Source: Rusavskia elegans (lineage: Eukaryota > Ascomycota > Lecanoromycetes > Teloschistales > Teloschistaceae). From it: a stretch of 64,000 nucleotides of DNA. Position numbers and translations under genes: made by a program. The stretch spans positions 124,001 to 188,000 of the forward strand of contig SAUG01000060.1 of assembly GCA_011316305.1 (NCBI GenBank), given 5' to 3'. Below the pieces are notes generated by a model that ran no database searches, had not been told where the DNA came from, and saw only the letters and a program-made list of their open reading frames with translations. Positions 23,397 through 38,421 of this stretch are shown here, in pieces (within the stretch, counting starts at the first letter, position 1; each line of letters opens with the position of its first letter).

Positions 23397-26300
23397 CGAG
23401 ATTAGTAGTAAAAGGAAAATATATATAATTAATATATTCTAATATTTATATAAAATAAAGCTATTATAAAGTTTCTCTAAAATATTCCTCGAATACTTTT
23501 CGAATATTCCTTAGAAATACTCTTTAAATATATTTAAGCAAAGGCTTCTTAAACTAGTTAATATTAATAATACTATAGAACTTTAAGAGAGACTAGATAC
23601 TATTAATATATTTTAAACTAATATTAAAATATATAGCGCCTAGAATATATTAATTCCGATAGGCCTAGAATATAATTTTAGCGGAAGGAAAAGAATAGAT
23701 AAATAGAAAAAAGAAAAAGCTAAATATCTTTAGAAATTAGTAGTTAATAGTACCGGCGGTAGGAATATTAGTAGACTTTTTTATAAATTAGTAAAGAAGT
23801 TATATTAATATTATAATTTAACTTTTACTTAGATATTAGAAAATCTAGTCGAAGTATCTCGTATAGTAGTAATAATCCAAACGTTAAAGGAGATATTAGT
23901 TAGTAGTAAAACTTTTAACCTTATATTATTAGTAACGTTTCGGTAGTAAAAATATTTAGTAGATTTATTTTATAACGTATTAAATACCGTAAAGGCTATA
24001 GAATATAATAGAAATAATTAGTCGATATTATTAGAATAGTTTTTCCGATATAAAGAAATTTAGTAGTATTAATATATTAATATATATACGGAATTTTATA
24101 TAGCTATATAATTATATAATATAGTTAGAAATCTTGCCTATCGAAGAAAGTATCGAGATATTAATCTACTATAAGCTATATAAATTAGATATTATAATTA
24201 TAGTATAAAAGAAGTTTTAAACCCCTTTATTTAAATATAATTCTTCCGCCTTCTTTTTAATTCCTCCGGACGTTAATTATATATAGTATCTCTAGCCTAA
24301 TACCTAGTAGACTAACTATATTAATTCTTTTCGATATCTTCTAATATAGGATTTAGAAGATAGGATTAAACTTTTTACTATTAAACCTATTAATCTAAGT
24401 TACTTATATAAATAGTATATACCGTAGTAAGAAAAAGTTATAGATAAAGAGCCTATCTACTTATACTATCTTCTAACGAACTTAGATAAAGTTGTTTACT
24501 TTAAAAATAATCCGATATTTAGATATTTTAAATAAATATTATCTATCGTATTCTAAAAAATTAGATTAAAACTAGAATTCGATAAAGATATAGGATATAT
24601 TAGTAGCGCGCTATAAAAGGAAGAAAAAATAAAGAATTAAAATAGAATATCTAGAAAGAATTTATATATCGGTAAAGTTTATTTTCGAATACTATTAAAG
24701 TCGTATATTAGATAAAATAACTTATAGCTCGCTATATTTATAAAAATATACGTCGTATAATATCTTCGAAAATTCTATATCCTCTATCTTCGGACCAGAT
24801 TTTATCGACTATCCTAGATACTTTTTAACCTATAAAATCTATAGATACCTAATCGTAAAAGAATCTAAATATATTTTATTACTAATAACCGATATTTTTC
24901 CTTTTTCCTCGTCGGTTACTATATTATTTTACTCGCTAAAAGGAAGTAGGCTTTTAAATAATAAAGGGTATTTCTAGTAGATCTATTATAATCGCTCGGA
25001 TAGCTTTATATCTTTCTCTAGATATAAATTAATAAATATAAATCGAAAATATTATTAGAAGCTCTTTTATATAAAGAAGGTTTTATTAATATTATATTTA
25101 TTAGTACGGGTAACTACGGCTTTATACTTTCTAGGTTTTCTAAATATTAGTTAGATAGAAATTATAGATAGACGAGTAGTTAAAGTATAGCCTAAAAATA
25201 TAGAAAGTATAGAAATAAAGAAAATAAAGAGGGAAAGAAAAGTATAAAATTTACTTATATTTATTCTCTCCTATAAATATAGTATAATTATTCGGAGTCG
25301 TATATTCCGTAGCGATATTACTAAAGTAGAAAACGATATAGATATTAGAGCGGCTAAAATAAGTATTAAAAGTAAAAGTTCTTTTATTAGCTCTATTAAT
25401 AGTAAAGGTATCTTAGAATTAACTTTTTTAGGAGGTAGTAAAAGTATCTTCGTTATTTTCTTCGATATTTATAAAGCTAGAAACCTTATCTATAAGGTCG
25501 CTAAATAAAGTATCTAGGCGAGATAGATTAGGAACTATAGTCTAAGGTTAGGATTTAAAGTTTCTACTATATTTAAAATTAGAGATCGATATAATAGTAG
25601 CGTATTTATAGAGATATTAAAAGGATTTCCGATTCTATTATAAAAGCCAGTCTAACTGATTTCGATCGTCGGGACTAATACTAAGTAATAAAATAACTAT
25701 ATTATTCCGGGCGATATTAATATAGTAATAAACTATATAGTCTATAGAATCTATATCTAAAATATTTATTATTATAGCCTATACTACTATAATATAGTAA
25801 AGGTCTATAAATTTAAGTAAAAGTTAGGTCCTAAAAAGAATCGGGGTAATAATAGAAAGTCTGGTATATTTCTATATCCTATAACTTTTTAAATAATAGA
25901 AAGGTAATTATAATTTAGTCTATTTTAGAAGAAAGAGAAACCGTTATAGCGTTATATAGAATAGAACCTAGGCTTCCTTTATTAGAATAGTATTAAATAG
26001 GACTTATATCGATTATTTAGCGATTCCTATATATTTCGAATAGGCGGCGTTAGTTAGATAGCCTCGGATAAAGTTAAAGGCTAGTATAATTATAATTAGA
26101 AGGGGCGGGTTAGATTTTATATCTAAAGATTTAAAAAATACTTTTCCGCGTATTTAATTTATTTTTAATAAAGTATCGCCTTTAGCTCGCTTGTTATATT
26201 TTAATTAGCACTTATAAAAATATTAGGAAAAGAAAAAAAATTAAGAAAATTTACTATATAACGCGATAATATATACGAGTATTATAGTAGATATTAAATA

Positions 26301-29300
26301 TAAGATTAGCCCTTTAATCTTTTATTACTAGGTATTTAAAGCAGCTATATAAAGTCTAAAAAGAAGAAAATAAACTACTAGTAGTTTATTATAATATATT
26401 AGTAGTACTTAGTATTATATATATTAAAATAATAGTAGGCTTTCTATCTATATTTATAACTACGTTGCCTTCGTATAGTTAAGATATAGTAGGCTGGAAG
26501 GTCTGTATTATATCGGAAAACTTACTAGTATATAGACCTAGTATTAGCGGAAAGATATTTAAATTATATTTTCGTTCTCGCTAGTTTATTATAGTAATAG
26601 TAGCGTAAATCCCTATAAACGACCTGTATATATTCCGATAAACTCTAAAAGTATTAATAAAGACTATAAAGGATACGGAAAGCGTATTCTATAAAGTATA
26701 TTGCTTAAAATACAGCCGGCTATAGTACGTAATCTCGAGCTCGCTATAAAAAAGTAGAAATAATTAGAAAGAATCGATTTTCTTCCGGTAAAAGATAATA
26801 GTATTATAGATTAGGTACTCTAAAATATAGTTATTCGGTATAGAATATAAGATTCCTAAAATTCTTTTATATCGGTAGTTAATATAAATATCTAGAATAT
26901 ATCTAAAAATATAATAAAGAGGTATTATAATAAATTCTTTATAAATAAATAAAAGTTCCTTTATTATTAATAGCGGATACTTAGGATATTTTTATAATTA
27001 AACTGCGAATTAAGAATCCGGTTATAGCTTTTATATTTAAAATAGGAAAGAACCGTAGCTTAAACTTATATACTTACAGAAAAAATCCTTTCTAATAGCG
27101 AAAACCCTACTAAAATAAAGATCTAAGGCCCTATAATTATAATCTATTTACCTATAGCGATATACGACGATATTAGAAGGAAAGATAGGTTTACTATTAG
27201 AGTAGGAGACGAACTAGCTAGAATAAAATAGAATAGATATTATCTAAATATTAGAGTAATAGAGTTCGAATAGTTTCGGAATAAAATAAACAGAGTTAAA
27301 ATATATCTTTCCCCGGATTTTAGGTAAAGTAATAATAGTCTAAAATAACTTTATAATATTAAAGAAATAGATAAAACTACGCAGTCTTTTACTCTAAATA
27401 AAATTATTATCTTAAGCTTTCTTCTATAGTATTATAGTAGATAGCTTTTCGGACTATAGATCTAGTATTTTTCTATATAATAGTAGTAGAGGGAATTATT
27501 ATTATATATACTTTTTTATAGTAGTAATATTACTAGGTAGGATATAAAGTAAGGTAAGATTTTTAGCTAACCGGAAGATTTCTAATAAACTCTGGTATTA
27601 ATATCTTATAATTTTACTAACTTTATATTATATTCTAAAAGTAAATATAAAGAAATTAAACTTTTTATCCGATCGATAGTATAGTAATAGCTCTAAATTA
27701 TTTTTAACTATTAAAATCGAGTTCCTTCTAGTAGATAGGAGACTCTATATAGTAGTAGATAGTAGAACTTCTTCTTCTATAATATTATTATACTTGTCTT
27801 CTACTTCTATTTTAAATTTTAGTTTTTAGGAAAGTCCTTCGTTATTTTAATTAATAGCCTTATCTTTATTAAATAAAATATCTTCTAGTATATCGTAGAT
27901 TTTATCTAACTATAAAATATAATTATTATTTTTATTAGTATTAAAAATTAGGTTATTAAAGGGGGCTTTCTCGATAGTACTAAAAAGCTTATTAGTTATA
28001 GATATTACTATCTAGAATAATTAGTATAAAACTAGAAGAAATCTCGGACTAGATATATATATTAATTAATTTAATTACTATTTAACTAAGTAAGCGTACG
28101 CTCTTAGTATTATAATTATCTAGTATTAACTATAAAATATAATTTTTATCGAATTACTATAAATAGTACTTCCGAAATATTAGAATATAATATATCTAAA
28201 AGAGTTACTCTATTATTTACCGCCGTTTCTTCTATAGTACCCTTTCTATTTAATATTATAGAATAGGTGCTTTTATTAGATATACCGAAGCTTTTTAAAG
28301 GGGTAATTTTAGTTCTATATTTTTACTATATAGACCGAATCTATCTAATAAGTAATAAGGTATTATAAAAGGTAATAAAAAGCGCTGTAAATACGAAAGC
28401 CTTTTAGGGAATTAATAAAATAGATAGGGGGGATATAGAAGTTTCTAAAAAGATAGCGAATAATAGATTAGATTTAGAAAGCTTTAGGTAGGTAGAGTAA
28501 TAGGATAATAGGATAATATAGAGTTAATAGAAGCCGTTTAAAAGAAATTCGGGATTATTATAAAAGTTTCGGAAAATAGAAAATAATTTCTACTAAAGAT
28601 AGATATTAGTAGATACTCCCTAATATATAGTAGGATATAGCGGAAATAGCTTACCTATAAAAGGCCTTAGAAATCTATAGATTCTAAATTCTTTAGTATT
28701 ACTAGCTATATAACGAGAGCTATATAGTCCGCTATTCTAAAAAAATCGGGTACCTAATAGATTATAATCTTACCGCTCTAAAAAACCTCTAATTAATAAT
28801 TTTTATACTTAAATTCTATATATTAATATACTAAAAAACGCTAGATAGTTAATTTCCGGAATCGATAGAAAATATATTAATAATCGGGCGCTCGATAGAT
28901 CTTAACCTTATTATTTTAAAAAACCCCCGAGTAATAATATCTCTATTTTAATACTATATAGTACTATATATAAAAACAGGTAGAAAAAGAATTTAATAAT
29001 TTTAAATATAGGTTAATTTTATAAAATTTTTAGTAGTTTAGGTTTATATAAATTTTCTTATCCGGATTCTTTAAAACTACTTTAGATTATCCTCCCTACT
29101 ATATACGGCTTATACGATATAATAGTAGTAATATAAAATAGCGATATAGATTTTATAGCTAATACGAAATTTAGTAAAAACCGTTAGGACTTAATTATAG
29201 TAGTATTTTCGATACTAAAGCTACTAGGCGCTAGTACTAGAATACCTAATTACTCCGCTCCTGCCTTTTATATTCCTAAGCTTTAATATCTCGCCGTTTT

Positions 29301-30279
29301 ACGGGTTATATCTATCTAGTTCTATAGTATATTAAATATGTTTATTAAATTTCTATATTCGTTACCTTATTTAAAACTCTATTAGATATAATACTAGGCT
29401 TTAGATAAATATCCGGCTTAGGTAAACCCGGGCGAGCCAGAGATATTATAAGTTCTTATTACTTAAAAACTCCCTACTATAAAATAACCGTTATAACTAG
29501 TAGTTAGCGGTCTAAAATATTCGAAAATCCCCTACTTCTACTATTATAGATTATATTCTATAGTAGTTCTAGTTTTACGCCTAATAACTATAGAAGGCCT
29601 TTTCCTATTAGTAGTTTATCGGAATTAGATAGTTTCAAGTCTAATCGTCCAGTTTTATCCTTCTAGTTTCCGGAAAATCGCCTATCTAGAAAAAAAAAGT
29701 CCGATATTTTATATCTTTCGGATCTTAAAACTAAGGCTATTAAAAAAACTGGAAATATAATAAAATTTAAATAACTAGTATAAATAACTATAATTTAAAA
29801 TAATAAGCTATAATATTATATTAGTTTTATATTCCTAATTCTAACTAGTAGTATATAAGCTAATATATCTAGTCTACCTAGATATTAGATAATAGCGATA
29901 TCGAGTTTAATAATTTTTCTAAAAATAATATTTCCGATATTTCTTTAAAGTTTACCGGCTAGCGAGTAAAAATATAAAAGTCTAAATCTAATCTGCCGGT
30001 ACCGAAAAAACCGAAAACTATAAAAAAGATTATTTCTATATTTATTTCTAAACTAAAGCTAAAGATAAAATAGCTCGAAAATAATTATTATACTATATTT
30101 CTACTATAACTAAATCTCGATAATTATTATTCGTTAATTTTAGACGTTTAGAGGGAAGCTATAAAGACTAGAGACTAGAAATAGAAGAAATCCGAAAATC
30201 GGATTAATTAAAATAATAGTAACTAGAAACGCTCGGTTTTTAATTATATAGAGATAAGTATATATCCTTTATATATTTT

Positions 30280-31010
30280 ATAATATTATCTGTCTTTATA
30301 TCTCTTTCCGATATCTAAACTAATACTACGTAGGCTAAAGTCTAGAAGTATTTAGAAAAGAATTTATCCGATATAGTCTATAAAATAACTAATATTAAAG
30401 CGTTCTTTTATATATTTTATAAATCGTATTTATCTAGTAGCTTCGTATTTATCTTTATATTCGCTACTCCAGTCTATAATATAGTCGAGACTGCGCGTAT
30501 AAATAAAGAAGCTAATTTCTATTTCGAAAGTATATAATTCGTTATATTTTTTTCTAGCTACTAACTATAATTTAGATATATATATAAACCTAGCGGCGCG
30601 AATTAAATTAATAATCGACTATAAAGCCGATATAAATATATTCCGAGATTATAATTTCTCGCGTACTAATATTTTCGGTATATTTAATTATATAGCGGAG
30701 TCGGATAATTTTATAGTTAGTATCTAGGATTTTATTACTACGCCAGTTAAGCCTAAATATATAAAAAAAGGAGTTAAAAAATTCTCCGGCCCCGATTTCG
30801 ATCTTTTCTAGTATTAGACTACGGAGTTACCTAAGTCTCGCTACCGCTTTAATCGGGAGAAGCGACGAAATATAGCTACGTTCGAAAATACTACTAAAGA
30901 AAGTAAGTTTAGTAGTAATATAATTAAAGATAATAATAGCTAGGCTATTAAAGAAAGTACTAAAAAAGTAGCCGAAAGGGGTCGAGATAAAATATAGATA
31001 TCGGCCGTTA
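30280..31010 (+). pseudogene. Stop-poor RIP-degraded frame, unidentified
   Basis: One plus-strand frame keeps about 240 codons with only a few TAG/TAA. It includes a lysine-rich C-terminal part (…RYRFNREKRRNIATFENTTK…). This is unusual in such AT-rich sequence and suggests the remnant of a transposon protein. No domain was recognised. Confidence 0.35.
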
Positions 31011-31739
31011 TAATTAAAGTCTAGGGTTTTTTCTTTATTCGATATAGTTTAGGCGGTCTTTTCTTATAATAATAGATAGGATATATAGTATAGATAGTCG
31101 ATCTATTAGAATAAATAATATAGATTACGGATAGACGGATAGAATAATAATATAGGCCGATAGGATAGTATTATAGGTAGTTACTTATTTTCTATAATAC
31201 CCTATTTATTCTTACTATATTAATACCCTATCTATATAATATTTACTAACTAATAGATTACTTTAAATATATACTATATATTTAAACGATAGTTTATTAT
31301 ACTATAGAACCTCTATACTATAACTATACTTTTTATAGAGCTTATTACTACTATTTCTACGCCTCTACTGCTATAAATAAAAGATATCCTTTAAAATAAA
31401 TAGAATACTAGATTAAAATAGTAATACTATTTATATTATAATTACCTATTAAAATTCAGGAGGTAAGACGTTTATCCTAATATCTAAGGAATAGAAGTCT
31501 AATATTATATTATCTTTTATAGATAGTTTACTAAAAAAATAAAGTACGAATAGAAGAGTTTTATATTATATATAGTTAAATATATAAAGATATTTTAAAC
31601 GCTCTATTATTTAGGGTAGCGGGTAGTAAAAAATCTAGTATAAAAGGATCGTTCTAGTAGATATATAGCTTACTTCTATATTAAAAGACTGTAGCGATTT
31701 ATTTGGAGTTAGCGCCGTATCGATATATTATTTAGGAAC

Positions 31740-32060
31740 AGAAGGTTGCTCCTAAAGTAGAAGATTTTTAAAGACCCCAAAGCCACTGACCTGAGTCTCC
31801 ATCCCTATCACGGGACATTTATAGCAGCTTCTTATATACTTAAAAGCCGATGTAATTGATATATAATATAGGATCGACTTTCTCTTATACCGCTTTGCCG
31901 ACCGATATCTTCTGCTATATTGCCGTCCCCCAATCCTTGACCGTTTTCTAACCTATACCATACCTAAGAATATATACGTTATTGCACGACCGCCACACTT
32001 TAGCTTGCCGGATTTCGAAATTGAACGTTGGCATTGTGCGGGTAAGAGGCTATATAGAAA
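31740..32060. other. Small balanced-GC island without a gene
   Basis: About 320 bp of non-RIP sequence lie between RIP block 3 and the copia element. No open frame or RNA gene was recognised. It is probably a sliver of the pre-insertion chromosome. Confidence 0.45.
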
Positions 32061-32064
32061 GAGT

Positions 32065-32285
32065 GAAAGCATATAGGCAGCAGTATGTAGGTGGTTGATT
32101 GTAGCTATAGAGAAGAGTTCTATAGAAAAAAAGATAAAAGAAAAGGAAGATTTGCTAAGATTATACTAAACCTATTTAGATATAATCAGAGACTTTTCGT
32201 AATTAGTAATCTAATCTTATTAGTTAATATATATTTAACTATATTATATCTCTACTATAATAATTCCTATACAGGCTTTTATATT
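32065..32285 (-). repeat. 3' LTR of the copia element (left)
   Basis: It aligns with 38422-38640 over about 215 bp (for example TTTAGATATAATCAGAG and CTTTTCGTAATTAGTAATCT are shared). Differences are chiefly transitions. The short open frame at 32091-32312 lies in this LTR and is not a gene. Exact ends are uncertain. Confidence 0.75.
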
Positions 32286-33209
32286 CTTTTAAAATTATTA
32301 CGACGTATATAATAAACTTGATTCTACTAGATAACTTTATATATTATTAGCGACTTTATTTTCTATATAAATCGAACCAATATTAGTCGAGTTATAGTCG
32401 CTAGCATTACTAGAGTTATTAGGACTAGAAATATAATTTGATTACTGAATTAGAAATATATTCTAGAGTTTTAAAAGTTAAATAAACTCTTTATAATATA
32501 ATATAGATAGAGCTTTCGTAAAACCGTCTACTAGAATCGCTACGAAGGTCGTATATTTAACGCTAATATCTCTATTTCTAACTTTCTAGCGCAGCTAATA
32601 GCGGTAAATATCTATATAGCGAAACTTTAATATAATCTACGAATTAACGCTTTTAAAAATACGGATCGTCTATATATTATCTATTTAAATATATAGTTAA
32701 TATCTTGGATCTAATAAAATCTCTTTAAAGAATCTATTCTACTAGATAAATTTCTTTTTAAAAACTATAGTAGCGAGTAATTCGGCTTATATAGAATTTA
32801 ATATAATCGTTTTCTATTTAGAGGTTTTCTAATCGATAAAACCGTCGAATAATTTAAAGTAATATCTCTAGGAACTATAGCGAATATCCGGGTAATCGGA
32901 AAATAATATATCTAATAAAGTAATAAAGATAATATTCGAATCTAATATTTCTAGATTATATACGATAGAGTATAACTTTATATACTCTAAATACTATATA
33001 GTCCGAAATACTACTACGTGAAAACGTTCCGCTAGATTTTATAGGAATTTTAAAAGCTTCGATACAGCGAATAAAATATCTGCTCGTATTATAACTACTA
33101 TATTAGAGTTTTCGAAAAGTGGTCCTGGAGGTCCAGTAATTTTAATAGAGGCTCGAGGAATTATTAGAAGCGCTTCGGGCGCTCCGGGCTTCCTAGAACT
33201 CCTAAACGG

Positions 33210-33664
33210 CTAATAATTAGACTGGCCGTCGGGTCGGGTTTCGAATCCGGGTTGGCTAATTCGACCCGACCGGGTTTTAAATCCGGGTTAGCTAATCCGA
33301 CCCGATCCGCTAAAACTAGATCTTAGCGCTAAACTTTAGTATAAAAGTATAATTCTAGTATAAAAATTATACGAATTATTTAAAAAAATTCTAATTAATT
33401 AACTACGCTAGCTAGAATAATCCCGGTTAGATTAATTATATTACTAAATAATATTTCTTTTATATATAATTAATAAATAAATTAATTAATATATTATATC
33501 ATTATATAATTAAATAAAAGGGTTTAGCGGATATCCGGGTTCGATTTAGGTTCGACCCGGACCCGACCGTTTAGTAAATCGAATCGGTTCGACCCGCTAA
33601 AATCGGATCGGGTTTCCGATAGTTCGACGGAAACTCGACCCGAAGTAGCCAGTCTACTAATAAT
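33210..33664. mobile_element. MITE copy 1 (33218-33656) with 8-bp TSD, nested in copia
   Basis: The 439-bp element starts TAGACTGGCC and ends GTAGCCAGTCTA. It is flanked by perfect 8-bp duplications CTAATAAT (33210-33217, 33657-33664). The subterminal regions are full of (T)CGGGTCGGGTT and CGACCCGA, giving long imperfect inverted arms around an AT-rich centre. An 8-bp TSD matching nTnnnnAn is typical of the hAT superfamily. There is no coding capacity, so it is non-autonomous. Confidence 0.9.
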
Positions 33665-36600
33665 ATTAGCCGCCGTCGAAAAGAAAAATTCTTATAGAGC
33701 TACGCTAGCGGCGTCTATTCGCTAACGTTATATAGGACGAACGATTAATTCTAACTAGTTCGAAAATTAAAAAAACCTACGAAACCGGGGATTTATATAC
33801 GCGTAAGATCTAGCGCTGTTACTAGCGCGTATATTATATAATCTTTATAGAAGTCGAGCTAATACTCGCTAGATTTTTAACTTTATTCTATATATATACT
33901 ATAAACGCTGCCCTAGAGATTCAGGGAACTATTAGAGGAACTCGAGGCGTTTTGAACGCTCTAGGCGCTCTACTAGAAGCCCGAGGCTCCCTAGGGCTAT
34001 ATTAATAGCCTCGTGCGCCCCGGGCGCCTAGAGCTAGCCCAGGGCCCCCCAGGGCCGAAATTTGAAAACCCTGATATACGAAGTTAATTAAACTAACGAG
34101 TTGCTAGTAGATTAATATTTACTATAGATCTATCTAATCGGGATTCTTTCGGAAGATTTCTATATTTACTAACGGTATTTTAGATATATTATTAGAGAAA
34201 TAGAAATAGTATTTCTTTATAATTTTATTAATATACGAGTCCTAGTATATATAGAGCCGACGAGCTTCCCTGTTACGTATTATTTTAATATTTAAATACC
34301 AGGATATTTTACTAAAATATTTTATCTTATATCGTTTAAAGAGCTTTATTTAAAACTCTTTAACGTATCTCTCGTATCTTATTTTATATATAATAGCAAG
34401 ATTATCTATAAAAAAGAAAAGTAATATATACAGACTAATAAATAGATACTCGATACCGGAATCGGCCTAAAAATCTTTTTCGGCAAGGCTTTTCGAAAGA
34501 TAATAATATTATAAAGCAGGCGATTATTTAAAGTCGTATAGTATTCGAAATAGATATAGTGAAATTGATTTAGATACTGTCTATCTATAAAGAATTTTAA
34601 TATATATCGGTATATTAATTTTACTATAAGCGAAAGCGTTAACGGCGTTATATTAGCGAGTTTCGAGATAGAAGAATATAACTATTACTATTAGTACTTG
34701 AAAGATACGTATAGTTAATATTACTATATATATATATTCGTCGCAATATTCTATAAATTATTTCTATCGTAGAAGCGAGCTTTAAATTTAAATAAATAAT
34801 CCTGGTTATCGAATTTATATTTTAATATCTATATAGTTAAGATCGTTGTTTTATTATTTTTCGTTACTTTATCGAAAGATATTTCCTTTCAGATTTTCTT
34901 TACCTAAAAAGCTTTAATTTCGGTAGCGATAGCTTCGAAGAAGCCTTTTATAAATAGATATTTTAATATATTCTACTAGTATTCTAGTTCCGATAGGAGT
35001 TAATATCGATAGTATCTTATATTTAATAGAAGAGATTTAAACTCCTATAGTAGCGGAAAGTCTTTTTCGTAAAGTAATCGAATAGAAATATATATACCGT
35101 ATACTATATATTATATCTTAGATCATTTACTAATTATTTACTATAGTATTACTATATACGTTCTATCTTTTCTCTTTTTTTAAATTATTTTACTTCGTTT
35201 AGTTATCTTCCGGCAATATAATATCCCTTTAGAAATAATATTTTCTTTTTCTATCTCTCGGCGAGGTCGAGATTTTTTAGGTTTAGGCGTTATTTACTCG
35301 CGGGTTTATAGAAGTTATCTTCGCTTTTAAAATATATATCGTTTGAATTATATATAGCTCCAATTACTACTCTATTATTTGAATTTTAAAGAGTATTATC
35401 GCCTCCGACAGTAGATAAATCGTTATCTTCTACGGTAGAAAAGCTTAGAGAAAACAGGGAGGAATTTTTTTTCTCTTTACTTTTACTATTTAGTTTCTTC
35501 GCAGATTACTTTTAATTTTACTCTACGGGTTTACGAATAATAACTATTTTATCCTCGCTATTACTACTATTTATATCCTCCTTCGGAGGATCTATATACT
35601 AAATATCGAGTATATTATTAATAAATAGCTCTGTTTCTAATCAAATTATATTAACTTTTCTAAGAAAATAGAACTGGATTTTATCGAATATAACGTCGCG
35701 AGTTATAATTATCTTTCGCTAGCTAAAAAACTAGATACTATAGATATTGGTAATTTTATATTCTATTAGAAAACCAGTATAAACTCTAGAAAAGAGTTTA
35801 TTTCTATACGAAATATATTTATTTAATATATAGGCTTTATAGCTATATATACGCAAGTAGTTTAGATAAAGACAATTATCTATAATAATTTTATAAGCTG
35901 TTTTCTATCCGAGTTTCTTTTTTAGGATACGGTTTATTATTACGGCGGCGGTTTTAATAATTTAAAGTAATAGATATTTTAGTAGACCTGATATAGTAGT
36001 TAATATTTTTACTGTAATAATTAAAATATTATCTAGACGTTCCGAATATCTATTCTATTTAGAGATTGCCGGCGTTAAAGCTTTCTAAATAATATCTGGC
36101 TCTGTTAGAAGATCTTTAAATTTTTTATTTAATAATATTTTTTCTCTATCCGATTTCAGGAAAACGATTTTATATTTATAGCGTATTTCGATAATTTTAA
36201 TTATCTTTTTAATATAGTAAATCGTTCCGTTTTTAGTACGATATATAAACGCTATATAGAAGATCGTTTTAGCGTAGACGATATATATAGCCTATTCGTA
36301 TTTATTAAAACTAACTAGTAGAAAGATAAGATTTTAGAAAATATAATAGAAAGATTTATCCGAATCTTCTAATTTATAATACGAGCGAAAAATTAATTAA
36401 TAAACTATAGAATTAGCGCAAGTATTATATTTATTTATTACGGATATTCTAATATTATCTGTAACTTTTATCTTTTTAACTATTTATAAAAGATATTATA
36501 TAGCCTTATTAGTAATATAAATAAACAGGTAATACTATTAGTACGTTATATCGAATCTAACTATTAAAGTAGTAAATATTACTAACTCTATATTTCTATA

Positions 36601-38421
36601 ACTATTTATAATATCCTCGAATAGATAATAATTTCCAAACCTTTTATATATAAAGATTGTTTAACCTATTTATTATATACGGCGACCTTCGCCGTCGCGG
36701 AAAAGTTTACCTTTATCTTTAAAATAAAAATCGGATTCTAAGTTTATTATAAACTCTGGAATAGAGGCGACGTTTATAATTATAATCTATTTTCTATTTT
36801 AAAAGTAATTTACTATAATAGGTATTTAGCTATATATAATATTTGCTATAGATTTTTCCTCGGAAACTATATATAAACCGTCTATATAATCTTTTTCGCG
36901 AACGAAACGGTAGGCTATTATATCGTTATAGATATTAATTACTAAGCCGCTTTCGAGTATCCAAAATAATTAAAGGTAGAAGTCGATAGCGAAGCTTCTA
37001 GTAAATATAGCGAACGTATTATCTTCTGCTATTATTATTAGTCGAAGAGGTTTATCTTTGTTTTCTTCTTTTCGTTTAGTAAATTTAATCGATCTATTAA
37101 TCTTTAATTTAATCTTATTTTTCTTTTCCGTATTATTATCGAGTTTATTACGAACTTTTTTTATAGTTTTTTTTTTAGGCTTCTAATTCGATAGTATCTT
37201 AGAATATTTAAAGCCGAAATAATTATATAGGATCCAGTAGTTGCTCTATTAATATTTAAAGCCGTAGATATATAGTAGCGATATAGGACTTTAATTTTAA
37301 AAGGAAGGATTTTCTTTTCCTTTTCCTTTATCCTTGTCCTTATTATTATCGTTACTAGAAATATCTTTTTCGGCGGTAAAGGCGTAGTAATATACTGCCG
37401 TATATTTAATAATATATAACCTGATATAGTTATAGAATATTTCGATAAATTTAAAATACTAGATTTTATAATCGATAGCTTTACTAAATAGAATTTTATA
37501 TATTTAAATTAGAATTAGTATAAAACCCGAAATAGTAAGGTAAAAATCTCGGTATACTCGCCTAAAATCTTTAGCTTCTACTATTCCGATATATTTAGCC
37601 TTCGAATATATCTAGACGTAGTTATCGAACTATCTTTTATAGCTTTATTTAGTAGTAAAGCTCGTTAAAACTTTTTTATAGAGGCGTTCGACTTCTAATA
37701 TTTGTATATTGTCCGTTAGCGCTAATCTGGCTTTAAGTACTCGAAGAATATTTTAGAGATAAACTTCGACGTTTTAAATAAAGACTATATTATTTATAGA
37801 TACCGTATTAGAAATATATTCGATTATTTTAATAAAAGATTCGATCTAGTATTTCCAGCGCGAATATTCTTTTTTATAATCTTTTTTTACGTTTTTATAA
37901 TCCTCTCTAGCTTTTACTTTAGCTTCGGTAGAAGTATTAGCCGGAAGTATAGCTAGTTTAGATTTTATAGGTTCTTTACGGTACAGAAGCTTTTTATCTT
38001 TCGATAGATTAATTAAATTTTAGACGAGCAGACTCGTTGCTTTAGCTTTTACGATAGCGAGCTATTAGTCCCAGTTCTTTAATAGAGACAGTTTAACTTC
38101 GCGTTTACTTATAATAATAATATATTAATAAATTAATAAATTAAATGAGAGATTATTTAGACGAAAAGATTTTTTTTTAGATTGTTATTCGTATAGAACT
38201 TCTATTAGCTCTTGACTAATTACTGAAAGTGATAGTCGATAACTTTAACTTTTTAATTATTCGCGTAGATAAACTTTTAGATTAAGGTAGATTCTTTATA
38301 GTAGAATCCGCCTAGGCAAATTATAATAAATCGATCTTTAAAGGCAACTATTCCTTATATAATAGATTATTTAAATAACAATAATAATAGTCGTATAATA
38401 GTATACGATATCGGGTTTTTA

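Larger units (their letters stand above)
20850..31740. other. RIP-mutated block 3, mostly unidentified repeats
   Basis: About 11 kb of strongly AT-rich sequence. Two plus-strand frames have stops only at TAA/TAG and otherwise protein-like content: about 24350-25130 (basic, aromatic-rich) and about 30280-31010 (about 240 codons, few stops). Neither could be assigned to a transposon domain. No LTR pair or integrase motif was found here. A short tandem duplication lies at 23161-23396. The block is read as one or several ancient transposons. Confidence 0.65.

Noticed and set aside
24300..25130. Starship-type tyrosine recombinase (DUF3435) remnant
   Set aside because: Aromatic and basic patches seemed suggestive, but no catalytic Arg/His/Tyr pattern could be placed. 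The same doubt applies to 41400-42250.
32091..32312. 73-codon plus-strand open frame as a small gene
   Set aside because: It lies inside the copia LTR, and its partner LTR lacks the frame.
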